Source: an uncultured Veillonellaceae bacterium
GTDB lineage: Bacteria > Bacillota > Negativicutes > Selenomonadales > Selenomonadaceae
Assembly (NCBI GenBank): GCA_900315575.1
Contig: OMZR01000035.1
Coordinates: 1-33,387, forward strand
Direction of reading: 5' to 3'
DNA: 33,387 bases
Below the pieces are notes generated by a model. That model saw nothing but the letters and a program-made list of their open reading frames with translations, had not been told where the DNA came from and did not search any database. Positions 17,589 through 25,010 of this stretch are shown here, in pieces (the first letter of the stretch is position 1; every line of letters starts with the position of its first letter). Both the position numbers and the translations under genes were made by a program.

Positions 17589-19304
17589 ATGAACAGAACG
17601 CTGAAATGGTGGCAGTCCTGCCAGGTCTATCAGGTCTACCCGAAAAGCTTCCTCGACACGACGGGATCTGGCACGGGCGACCTCAATGGCATCACGGCAA
17701 AACTCGACTATCTGAAGACGCTCGGCACAGGTGCCGTCTGGCTGACGCCGGTCTATCCGTCGCCCATGGTCGACAATGGCTATGACATCGCCGACTACGA
17801 AGGCATCGACCCGTCGTATGGCACGATGGCGGACATGGAACGCCTGATCGCGGAAGCGAAGAAGCGCGGCATCCGCATCGTCATGGACCTCGTGTTCAAC
17901 CACTCGTCCGATCAGCATCCGTGGTTCCTGCAGTCGAAAAAAGACCGCACGAACCCGAAGGCTGACTGGTACATCTGGCGCGACGCGAAGCCCGACGGCT
18001 CGGCGCCGACGAACTGGCGCTCGATCTTCGGCGGTTCGGCCTGGACGTGGTGCGAGGAGCGGCAGCAGTACTACCTGCATACGTTCGCTCCGCAGCAGCC
18101 AGACCTCAACTGGGCGAACCCCGATGTGCGCCAGGCGCTCTACCACGCCGCGAACTTCTGGCTCGACAAGGGCGTCGGCGGCTTCCGCATTGACGCGATT
18201 GTCTACATCAAGAAGCCGGCGTTTGTCGATGGCCAGCCGGACAGCAACGACGGCATGGTCGACATCCACGCGATGACGGCGAATACGACGGGCATCCTCG
18301 ATTATCTCCATGAGTTCAAGAAAAATGTCTTTGACGGCCATGACATCTTCACGGTCGGCGAGGCGAACGGCGTTCCGCCGGAAGACCTCGACAAATGGGT
18401 CGGCGACAAGGGCGTGTTCTCGATGCTGTTCGAGTTCAGCCACATGGACCTGCAGTTCCCCGGTGGCGTAGAAGTCTGGTGTCACGCAAAGCCCTGGCCG
18501 CTGACGGCGCTCAAGAAAGCGCTGTCGGCAAGCCAGGCCGCGACGGCAGAGAACGGCTGGTACCCGATTTTCTTCGAGAACCACGACCAGCCGCGCTGCA
18601 TCAACCATTTCCTGCCGGAGGGTGCCGACCGCACGCTCGCTGCGAAAGCGATGGCGACCGTGCTGCTGACGCTCCGCGGCACGCCCTTCATCTACGAAGG
18701 GCAGGAAATCGGCATGGCGAATGTCAAGTGGGGCTCCATCGAGTGCTACAACGACATCTCATCGCACGGCCAGTACAAACGGGCGCTGGCCGAAGGCCAC
18801 ACTGAGGCCATGGCGCTCGATGCCGTGCATAAATTCTCGCGCGACAATGCGCGCACGCCGATGCAGTGGTCGCGCAGCACGCACGCCGGTTTCACGACAG
18901 GCCTGCCGTGGCTGCCGGTCGAGCACGATCGCAGCTGGACGGTCGAAGTCGAGGCGGAAGACGAGAACTCCGTGCTCTCGTACTACCGCCACCTGGCAAA
19001 GCTGCGCCATGGCATCGAAGCGCTCACGGCTGGCGACTACATGGAACTCCTGCCGAGCGACGAAAGCATCTATGCCTTCCGCCGCACGATCGGCGCCGAG
19101 GCGACGGTCACGCTCGTGAATTTCACGGGCGAGGAAGCCGCGTATGATGCCGACATCGTCAAAGGTATGAAGCTTCTGACAGACAGCTACCCGGCCGCCG
19201 CGCAGGAAGATAAAGAACCTGGCAGGCTGCGCCCGTATGAAGCCGTCGTCTACGTGACGCCGGAAGCAGAAAAAACATTCAGCAAGGAGGCGGAACGCGC
19301 ATGA
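17589..19304 (+). CDS. GH13 alpha-glucosidase (oligo-1,6-glucosidase / phospho-alpha-glucosidase type)
   Basis: A 571-residue cytoplasmic GH13 enzyme without signal peptide. The start motif WWQSCQVYQVYPKSF, DLVFNHSSDQHPWF, nucleophile Asp202 in GFRIDAI, acid/base Glu258 in VGEANG and Asp333 in ENHDQPR fit the GH13 subfamilies containing oligo-1,6-glucosidase, trehalose-6-phosphate hydrolase and maltase. The spacing resembles the classical oligo-1,6-glucosidase triad. The residue after the nucleophile is Ala, where alpha-1,6-specific relatives usually have Val, so alpha-1,4 or another linkage is plausible. Location after a PTS permease suggests a 6-phosphorylated disaccharide as substrate. GGAAGGA precedes the ATG at 17589. 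Confidence 0.85.
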   Translation: MNRTLKWWQSCQVYQVYPKSFLDTTGSGTGDLNGITAKLDYLKTLGTGAVWLTPVYPSPMVDNGYDIADYEGIDPSYGTMADMERLIAEAKKRGIRIVMDLVFNHSSDQHPWFLQSKKDRTNPKADWYIWRDAKPDGSAPTNWRSIFGGSAWTWCEERQQYYLHTFAPQQPDLNWANPDVRQALYHAANFWLDKGVGGFRIDAIVYIKKPAFVDGQPDSNDGMVDIHAMTANTTGILDYLHEFKKNVFDGHDIFTVGEANGVPPEDLDKWVGDKGVFSMLFEFSHMDLQFPGGVEVWCHAKPWPLTALKKALSASQAATAENGWYPIFFENHDQPRCINHFLPEGADRTLAAKAMATVLLTLRGTPFIYEGQEIGMANVKWGSIECYNDISSHGQYKRALAEGHTEAMALDAVHKFSRDNARTPMQWSRSTHAGFTTGLPWLPVEHDRSWTVEVEAEDENSVLSYYRHLAKLRHGIEALTAGDYMELLPSDESIYAFRRTIGAEATVTLVNFTGEEAAYDADIVKGMKLLTDSYPAAAQEDKEPGRLRPYEAVVYVTPEAEKTFSKEAERA

Positions 19305-20080
19305 ACTTCAAGCTCGCAGCCAGCGACTATGACGGGACGCTCTTCCGCAATGAAACGATTTCAAGTGATGATGTCAAAGGCGTTCATGCATGGCGCAAGG
19401 CCGGACACAAGTTCGGCGTCGTCAGCGGCCGCGACCTCGGCATGCTCACGCCGCAGCTCGAGCACTACGGCATCGGGTTTGATTACGCCGTCTGCAACAA
19501 CGGCGCGATCATCTGCGACGCGGACGGCAAGGTCCTCTTCGAGGGCCGGATCGAGCCGCGCATCCTCAAGGCCGTGAGCGAAGAGCCATGCGTGCAATCG
19601 TCGTTCCACTTCGCGTTCTCCGCGAAAGACCGCACGTATCTCTGCCATGAAAGCGAAGGTTCGTGGATCATGCGCGAAGGCAAGCAGTGGGATTTCCCGG
19701 TGCTCTACATCGAGGAGAAAGACATCCTCACGCTGCCGCAGATCCATCAGTTCTCGCTCGGATTCGCCGACCCGGCGGATTCGACGGCCGCGGCGGAAGC
19801 GCTCAACGCGAAGTATGGCGATTATCTTCACGCCTATCCGAACCGCTGCAGCCTCGACATCACGCCGCCGGGCATCAGCAAGTCGAGCGGCATCGAGCAT
19901 CTCAAGCAGCTGATGGGCTGGCAGGATGCCGAAGTCTTCGCCATCGGCGACGAGGTCAACGACCTGCCGATGATCGAAGCCTATGACGGATTCACGGTCG
20001 ATACTGCACGCGACGCCATCAAGGCAAAAGCCCGCGCGTCGTATGCAGGCGTCGGCGCGATGCTCGAAGCAAATCTCTGA
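19301..20080 (+). CDS. HAD-IIB (Cof-like) phosphatase in the sugar operon
   Basis: A 259-residue haloacid dehalogenase hydrolase of the Cof/SupH-like class. Motif I is SDYDGTLF with Asp9 and Asp11; the C-terminal motif IV is GDEVNDLPMIEAYDG; a cap domain of the IIB type lies between. Such enzymes dephosphorylate sugar phosphates and related metabolites. The ATG overlaps the alpha-glucosidase stop in an ATGA, with AAGGAGG upstream, so it is translationally coupled to the PTS/GH13 pair. It may relieve sugar-phosphate stress or trim phosphorylated products, which is inference from the context. Confidence 0.85.
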   Translation: MNFKLAASDYDGTLFRNETISSDDVKGVHAWRKAGHKFGVVSGRDLGMLTPQLEHYGIGFDYAVCNNGAIICDADGKVLFEGRIEPRILKAVSEEPCVQSSFHFAFSAKDRTYLCHESEGSWIMREGKQWDFPVLYIEEKDILTLPQIHQFSLGFADPADSTAAAEALNAKYGDYLHAYPNRCSLDITPPGISKSSGIEHLKQLMGWQDAEVFAIGDEVNDLPMIEAYDGFTVDTARDAIKAKARASYAGVGAMLEANL

Positions 20081-20188
20081 ATAATGGATTTGCGGACAAT
20101 AAAACTTTTGACTAGCTTTCCCAACAATTTTTGTTTCCCCATAATTGGATAGAAGAGAGCGGGCTCCAGCATGATCTCATCCCCCTAT

Positions 20189-20222
20189 AGAGATCGGAGC
20201 TTCTCTCCTGCTATCTCTTTTT
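20189..20222 (+). terminator. Probable terminator after the sugar operon
   Basis: AGAGAT...GGAG and CTCC...ATCTCT form an interrupted stem (20189-20218) ending in TTTTT. An alternative hairpin, GATCTC (20173-20178) with GAGATC (20190-20195), would compete with it. The bulges make the stem imperfect. Confidence 0.55.
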
Positions 20223-20249
20223 CAGAATATATGTTCACATCAATATATT
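20221..20249 (+). promoter_or_regulatory. Promoter of the SLH porin gene
   Basis: TTCAGA (20221-20226), a 17-base AT-rich spacer and TATATT (20244-20249). The start codon lies 27 bases downstream of the -10 with a purine-rich ribosome site between, so the leader would be very short. Confidence 0.5.
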
Positions 20250-20275
20250 TACATGGAAGGAAAGGAAGAAACTTC

Positions 20276-21646
20276 ATGAAACTCAACAAGAAAGCTCTTG
20301 CCATCCTGACGGGCCTGACGCTCAGCGTTTCGGGCACGGCATTTGCAGCCGAGGCAGGCGCGGACAGCTTCAGTGATGTCCCGCAGGGCCATTGGGCGTA
20401 TGACGCTCTCGACTTCCTCGCGAAGGACGGCGTCATCGAGGGCATGGGCGACGGCACGTTCCAGGGCAACCGCACCATGACGCGCTACGAGATGGCATCG
20501 ATTGTCGCGAAGGCCATGCAGAAACAGGGCCTCGGCATCGGCGATCAGGCCGTCCTCGACAAACTCGCGGGCGAGTATGGCGCCGAGCTCGCAACGCTGA
20601 AGAAGCAGACGGATCAGAATACGAAGGACATCAACGACCTGAAGAAGGGCATCGCGGGCAAATTAGACGTGGATGGCTTTGTGCGTGTGCAGTATGATTA
20701 CGACAAGCATGACAACGACGGCGTCAAGACGCGCGATGCTGGCCGTGACCGCTTCTACTACAACATCGTTGGTTCTTACAAGGTCAACGACAACTGGAAA
20801 GCGAAGTACCAGATCGAGAAAAACTCCATCTACCAGCACAATGGCAACAATTACAACGGCAATGAATCTGCCGTGTCGGTCGCTGCAACGGCAAAGGGCA
20901 GCCTCGAAACGCGCAAGGGCTGGTCGGGCCATGACGGCAACATCCAGCGCTTCTGGGTCGAGGGCAACGACCCGGTGTCCGGCGGCTGGATCAGCATTGG
21001 CCGTGCATGGCGTGGCCTCGGCCAGCAGAACCAGCTGCTCGGCATCGAGACGGACGGCGTGCAGGCCGGCATTCCGATCAAAGGCACGGGCCTCACGGCT
21101 TCTGCTTTCTGGCTCACGTCCGGCACGGGTGATGATTCCAACCCGGCTTGGTACGGCATTGGCACCTGGGGCAAGCTCGGCCACAGCGTCGGCATCAACC
21201 TCGACTATGCACATCGCGAGAAGAGCAAGAGCGACGATGGCGCAGCGATGGACAAGGCATACGTGCTGTCCGGCTGGTGGAACATCGCGAAGAACCTCCA
21301 GTTCCAGTATGACTACACGCACACGAATGCCGACTACCAGAACCATGGTTCGTTCTATCGCTTGAACTACCGCAACACCGACCTCAAGAAACCGGGTTCG
21401 TACCAGCTGTATGCGCGCTACATCTACAGCGGGCAGAATGGCAACTTCGGCGGTGATGATGAGTGGGAATCCCTGCGCATCTCCGGCCCGGGCAACGCGG
21501 ACGGCACGAAGGGCTGGATCCTTGGCTTCAAGTACGTTCCGTACAAGAACATCGAGTGGGAGACGCTCTATGCGCATGAGAAACACCTCAACGACAACGA
21601 TGAGACGCGCAAGCTCGCTCGCACGCAGGTCGACTTCCACTTCTGA
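20276..21646 (+). CDS. SLH-domain outer-membrane porin (OmpM-like)
   Basis: A 456-residue outer-membrane protein of the type that tethers the outer membrane to peptidoglycan in Negativicutes. It has a signal peptide (MKLNKKALAILTGL, cleavage after AFA), one SLH domain (about residues 30-85, with FSDVPQGHWAYDALDFLAKDG and a TRYEMASIVAKAM end), a short coiled-coil segment (LDKLAGEYGAELATLKKQ, QNTKDINDLKK), and a C-terminal beta-barrel rich in alternating aromatic residues that ends in aromatic Phe (VDFHF). SLH domains of this group bind polyamine-modified peptidoglycan. The start at 20276 follows a GGAAGGAAAGGAAG stretch. A terminator follows. Its position before an exported amylase may be coincidental or functional. 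Confidence 0.9.
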   Translation: MKLNKKALAILTGLTLSVSGTAFAAEAGADSFSDVPQGHWAYDALDFLAKDGVIEGMGDGTFQGNRTMTRYEMASIVAKAMQKQGLGIGDQAVLDKLAGEYGAELATLKKQTDQNTKDINDLKKGIAGKLDVDGFVRVQYDYDKHDNDGVKTRDAGRDRFYYNIVGSYKVNDNWKAKYQIEKNSIYQHNGNNYNGNESAVSVAATAKGSLETRKGWSGHDGNIQRFWVEGNDPVSGGWISIGRAWRGLGQQNQLLGIETDGVQAGIPIKGTGLTASAFWLTSGTGDDSNPAWYGIGTWGKLGHSVGINLDYAHREKSKSDDGAAMDKAYVLSGWWNIAKNLQFQYDYTHTNADYQNHGSFYRLNYRNTDLKKPGSYQLYARYIYSGQNGNFGGDDEWESLRISGPGNADGTKGWILGFKYVPYKNIEWETLYAHEKHLNDNDETRKLARTQVDFHF

Positions 21647-21678
21647 TGTCTCTTTGGATCCCCTCGAAAATTTCATCG

Positions 21679-21704
21679 GGCTCCCCCTCGGGGGAGCCTT
21701 TTTT
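21679..21704 (+). terminator. Rho-independent terminator after the porin gene
   Basis: GGCTCCCC (21679-21686) pairs with GGGGAGCC (21691-21698), followed by six T. It lies between the porin stop and the amylase start and probably limits read-through from the strongly expressed porin. Confidence 0.88.
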
Positions 21705-21723
21705 GAAAGGAGCAAGATTTCGC

Positions 21724-24477
21724 ATGACTCGCAAAAAAATGCTGGCTCTTTCCCTGTCTCTCGGCCTTTTCGGCGCTCCATTTGCAGCACCGCTTCCATT
21801 TGCAGCTCCGGTCTGCGCAGCCGCCGCACAGGCGTCGCAAACGGCAGAGCGCTCCATCGTTCTCGTCGGCGACCTGCAGCAGCTCGGCGGCGCATCGTCG
21901 AAGTGGTCGCCGTCCGACACGGCGACGCGCATGCATGACGATGGAAATGGATTTTATTCGTATACCATCAAAAATATGCCCGCTGGTACCTATAATTACA
22001 AGATTGCCATCAATGGCAGCTGGGCGGAGAACTACGGCCTCGGCGGCATGGCCGACGGCGCGAATGTTTCGCTGACGCTTGACCATCCCGAAGACGTTAC
22101 CTTCTATTATAATGACAAAACGCATCACATTGCCGACAGCCACAGCTACCAGATGAAATCCGACGCCGACCTGCCAAAGCTTTCAGGCGTGCCGGGCGTC
22201 GATGGTGCGACGATGCGCGACTACATGCTGTCGGATTTCTATGAGGCCGACGCTGAAGTGCCTACTGGCACGTACACGGCGACGATTGCGCAGAGCGGGC
22301 AGGCGCCCGTCACGCAGTCCGTCAAGATTGCAAAGGCGGGCACGGTCGCGTTCTATTACGATGCGGCGAAGCGCCATATCATCGCCGACGATGGCAGTAT
22401 CCATGCCGAGAGCGTCACGCACGACAGCTGGGACGAAGAGCAGCGCACGCCTTGGGGCGCCGTCGCCGAGGGCACGCCTGTCACGCTGAAGCTCGCGACG
22501 GGCGCGGGCGATGTCACGAATGCAAAGCTCCTGCTGACGAAAGCCGCCATGACGACGAAGGGCGGCGACGAGTACAATCCCGATTACGACGCAGGCCAGA
22601 CGACGGCCTACGCCATGACGAAGACGGGCACGCAGGACGGCCGCGACCTCTGGACGGTCACGTTCACGCCGAAGACGTATGGCATCTATGGCTACAAGTT
22701 CCTTTTGAATGACACGAAAGAATACGGCGACGACACGAAGACGGGCGGCACGGGCGAACTCAAGCTGCGCGGCACGAAGAACTTCCAGCTGACGGTTTAC
22801 GAGAAAGGCTACGAGACGCCGGACTGGGCGAAGGAAGCTGTCTGCTACCAGATTTTCCCCGACCGCTTCTTCAATGGCGACAAGACGAACGATACGGCGC
22901 GCGACACGGCGCGCGGCAGCCAGCCCGTGCAGCATCGTGCCTGGACGGATTTGCCCGCGAATGGCGGTGCGACGGATGGCGACGAATGGGTCTGCAATGA
23001 TTTCTTTGGCGGCGACCTCGCAGGCATCACGCAGAAGCTCGACCACCTGCAGAAGCTCGGCATCACGGCGATCTATCTGAATCCCGCGTACAGCGCCTCG
23101 TCGAACCATCGCTACGATGCGCGCGACTACGGCAGCATCGACCCGTTCCTCGGCGATTTCAAGGATCTTGAGAAGCTGGCCGCCGAGATGAAGAAGCGCG
23201 GCATGCACCTCATCATGGACGGCGTTTACAACCACGTCGGCGACGATTCCGTCTATTTCGACCGCTACGGCAAATATCCGACGGTCGGTGCCTATGAATT
23301 CTGGAGTCGTATCTATGACCTCGAAAACACGAAGGGCCTGACGGAAGCGCAGGCGAAAGCCGAGGCGAAGAAAGAGCTCGAAGCCGAAGGGCAGACGTTC
23401 AGCCCGTGGCACTGGGAGAACTGGTTCGACATCTACAACCGCAAGGCGAGTGACGAGATGGGCGAGAAGTACGACTACCATGACTGGCAGGGCTACTCGA
23501 GCCTCGCGCCGTTCCGCGACAAGGATTTCCCAGGCTATGACGCGAAGACGACGCATACCGACCTCGGCGACTACCTGCTCTATGGCCGCGATGGCGAAAA
23601 GGGCATCCTGCCGAAATGGTTTGACTACGGCCTCTCGGGCTGGCGTCTCGACGTTGCGAAGGAAGTGCCGCCGGGATTCTGGGCGAACGTGAGGAAAGAA
23701 GTCAAGCGCACCAGGACGCCGGACGGCGCGACGCCGCTGCTGCTCGGCGAAATCTGGCAGGATGGCTCGCAGTTCCTGACGGGCGACACGTTCGACTCCG
23801 TCATGAACTACAAGCTCTCTGATGCCATCAAGAACTTCGTCATGGGCGGCAAGGCCGAGGACGCGGACGACACGCTGACGCAGCTCCGGCAGAATTATCC
23901 GGAGCAGGCGCTCTACGATCTCATGAACATCGTCGACAGCCACGACACCGCGCGCGCCATCTACACGTATGGCGGTGGCAAGGATGACGTCCTCCAGCCG
24001 ACGAAAGCCGACTTCGATTACGACCTCGGCAAGGCCCGCCTCAAGATGGCCGCTGTCTTCGAGCTCGGCTACCCCGGCATGCCGACGATCTACTACGGCG
24101 ACGAAGCCGGAGAGTTTGGCAGCAAAGACCCCGACTGCCGCCGCACGTTCCCGTGGGGGCATGAGGACAAAGAGCTCCAGAGCTTCTACAAGAAAGCCAT
24201 CGCCGTGCGCAACGATCATAAAGACGTCTTCGCCCGCGGCAGCCTCAAGACTCTCAAGGCTGAAGGCAGCATCTACGCCTACGAGCGTAAATCAAAAGAC
24301 GGAAAGACCGGCATCGTCGCACTGAACAACGGCAAGGACGCAACCATCACCATCCCCGTCACGGCTCCAAATGGTACGGTCTTCAAAGACCAGCTGAGCG
24401 GCAAGAAAGCCACCGTAAAGAACAATCAGCTCACGCTCACCCTTGCTGAACATCAATCCCTGATGATGTTAGACTAA
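21724..24477 (+). CDS. Exported GH13 neopullulanase-like alpha-amylase with starch-binding modules
   Basis: A 917-residue exported enzyme. After a signal peptide (MTRKKMLALSLSLGLFG...) there is an E-set module like the pullulanase X25 domain (RSIVLVGDLQQLGG to about residue 140), a second shorter module ending in FYYDAAKRHIIADDG, then a CBM34-like domain (YGIYGYKFLLND) and the GH13 barrel beginning KEAVCYQIFPDRFFNGD. Catalytic residues are Asp643 in GWRLDVAKE, Glu676 in LLGEIWQD and Asp741 in VDSHDTAR. This layout fits neopullulanase/cyclomaltodextrinase-type hydrolases (GH13_20) acting on pullulan, starch or maltodextrins outside the cytoplasm. The ATG at 21724 follows AAAGGAG; an upstream in-frame ATG at 21646 would run through the porin terminator. 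Confidence 0.88.
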   Translation: MTRKKMLALSLSLGLFGAPFAAPLPFAAPVCAAAAQASQTAERSIVLVGDLQQLGGASSKWSPSDTATRMHDDGNGFYSYTIKNMPAGTYNYKIAINGSWAENYGLGGMADGANVSLTLDHPEDVTFYYNDKTHHIADSHSYQMKSDADLPKLSGVPGVDGATMRDYMLSDFYEADAEVPTGTYTATIAQSGQAPVTQSVKIAKAGTVAFYYDAAKRHIIADDGSIHAESVTHDSWDEEQRTPWGAVAEGTPVTLKLATGAGDVTNAKLLLTKAAMTTKGGDEYNPDYDAGQTTAYAMTKTGTQDGRDLWTVTFTPKTYGIYGYKFLLNDTKEYGDDTKTGGTGELKLRGTKNFQLTVYEKGYETPDWAKEAVCYQIFPDRFFNGDKTNDTARDTARGSQPVQHRAWTDLPANGGATDGDEWVCNDFFGGDLAGITQKLDHLQKLGITAIYLNPAYSASSNHRYDARDYGSIDPFLGDFKDLEKLAAEMKKRGMHLIMDGVYNHVGDDSVYFDRYGKYPTVGAYEFWSRIYDLENTKGLTEAQAKAEAKKELEAEGQTFSPWHWENWFDIYNRKASDEMGEKYDYHDWQGYSSLAPFRDKDFPGYDAKTTHTDLGDYLLYGRDGEKGILPKWFDYGLSGWRLDVAKEVPPGFWANVRKEVKRTRTPDGATPLLLGEIWQDGSQFLTGDTFDSVMNYKLSDAIKNFVMGGKAEDADDTLTQLRQNYPEQALYDLMNIVDSHDTARAIYTYGGGKDDVLQPTKADFDYDLGKARLKMAAVFELGYPGMPTIYYGDEAGEFGSKDPDCRRTFPWGHEDKELQSFYKKAIAVRNDHKDVFARGSLKTLKAEGSIYAYERKSKDGKTGIVALNNGKDATITIPVTAPNGTVFKDQLSGKKATVKNNQLTLTLAEHQSLMMLD

Positions 24478-24484
24478 ATCGGCT

Positions 24485-24606
24485 CACGCGAAGCAAGGCT
24501 GATCTTTGGGCGGAGGCGGGAATGCATAAGGAATCCGTTAAGGAATCGTCCGTGGATTCCGTTGTATTCCCGCCTCCGCCCGCGACCACGCAAAAATCTT
24601 CGCGTG
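24485..24606. repeat. 122-bp nested palindrome after the amylase gene
   Basis: Three nested perfect arms: CACGCGAAG/CTTCGCGTG (24485-24493/24598-24606), GGGCGGAGGCGGGAAT with its complement (24508-24523/24566-24581), and GGAATCC/GGATTCC (24530-24536/24554-24560). It could act as a large terminator or mRNA 3' stabiliser, or be a MITE-like repeat. No T run follows the outer arm. Confidence 0.7.
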
Positions 24607-24641
24607 CCACGATGTGCGCACCGTCTCATGGGAAATCGTTC

Positions 24642-24670
24642 TTGCAAGCTCATCTGCCTCGTGATATAAT
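24642..24670 (+). promoter_or_regulatory. Promoter of the putative antitoxin RNA
   Basis: TTGCAA (24642-24647), 17-base spacer and a perfect TATAAT (24665-24670). No open reading frame of note follows before the hairpin at 24709-24742, so it appears to drive a short RNA from about 24677. Confidence 0.65.
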
Positions 24671-24676
24671 CAAAAC

Positions 24677-24745
24677 AAGGCAAGAAAGAAGCAGGTCCAT
24701 TACACGACAGAAAAGCCACGAGTGGCAGCTCGTGGCTTTTCTATT
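24677..24745 (+). ncRNA. Putative type I antitoxin RNA (Fst/RNA II-like)
   Basis: A predicted transcript of about 70 nucleotides from the promoter at 24642-24670 to the hairpin at 24709-24742. It contains CCATTACAC (24697-24705), which is exactly complementary to GTGTAATGG in the convergent 35-codon gene's mRNA and so covers its start codon. Similarity extends upstream: AGAAGC(A/G)G... occurs at both 24687 and 24858. Its 3' end overlaps the 3' end of the toxin mRNA at the shared terminator. This is the two-contact arrangement known from par/Fst loci. Ends are predicted, not measured. Confidence 0.6.
24709..24742. terminator. Bidirectional terminator shared by toxin mRNA and antitoxin RNA
   Basis: AGAAAAGCCACGAG (24709-24722) pairs perfectly with CTCGTGGCTTTTCT (24729-24742) around a TGGCAG loop; CTTTTCT provides the T-rich end on either strand. 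It lies between convergent promoters. Confidence 0.88.
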
Positions 24746-24764
24746 CCCATGGTGCAGGCAGGGC

Positions 24765-24872
24765 TTAACGCCTAGGCTCATTGCCGAATACTCTTCTGTC
24801 GAGCCATTTGCAAATGTAGTAGGCGACTACGCTTGCCATAACAGAGAGAAAAAACAGAGAAGCGGTTTCCAT
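24765..24872 (-). CDS. 35-residue membrane peptide, putative Fst-like type I toxin
   Basis: A very small protein: one hydrophobic helix (residues 5-20, SLFFLSVMASVVAYYI) followed by CKWLDRRVFGNEPRR, a charged tail. This size and layout, including a WLD-type motif after the helix, resemble the Fst/Ldr class of type I toxins that insert in the cytoplasmic membrane. The start at 24872 lies within the transcript; a longer in-frame start at 24956 lies upstream of the promoter and is excluded. The ribosome site (a run of six G) can pair with ACCCCC (minus, 24905-24900) in the same leader, so translation may need refolding. A convergent RNA complementary to the start codon supports a toxin role. It might instead be a harmless small membrane protein. 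Confidence 0.65.
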   Translation of the reverse strand: METASLFFLSVMASVVAYYICKWLDRRVFGNEPRR

Positions 24873-24878
24873 TACACT

Positions 24879-24905
24879 ACCCCCCTTCCGTGCTTGTCTG
24901 GGGGT
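24879..24905 (-). promoter_or_regulatory. SD-sequestering hairpin in the toxin mRNA leader
   Basis: On the minus strand ACCCCC (24905-24900) can pair with GGGGGT (24884-24879), which is the ribosome-binding site of the 35-codon gene. Such sequestration is common in type I toxin mRNAs. Confidence 0.55.
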
Positions 24906-24917
24906 GGCAACACGAAA

Positions 24918-24946
24918 ATTATAGCATAACTGGCAGTGCTTGCCAA
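24918..24946 (-). promoter_or_regulatory. Promoter of the small membrane peptide gene
   Basis: On the minus strand TTGGCA (24946-24941), 17-base spacer and a perfect TATAAT (24923-24918), preceded by TGC as an extended -10. A TGGCA/TGCCA inverted repeat overlaps the -35 and spacer. Confidence 0.85.
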
Positions 24947-24949
24947 TTC

Positions 24950-24978
24950 TTGACACCCTTTCCCCTCGTTGCTATGAT
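24950..24978 (+). promoter_or_regulatory. Promoter of the acidic repeat protein / HAD operon
   Basis: A perfect TTGACA (24950-24955), 17-base spacer and TATGAT (24973-24978) with an upstream TGC. Its -35 box is only three bases from the -35 of the divergent minus-strand promoter. Confidence 0.87.
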
Positions 24979-25010
24979 AGGATTAGCAACAGGGGGAGAG
25001 GGGATTTTTT

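Noticed and set aside
24765..24956. 63-residue version of the small membrane peptide
   Set aside because: Its ATG (24956) lies upstream of the TATAAT at 24918-24923, so it would not be in the transcript; the ATG at 24872 has the ribosome site.
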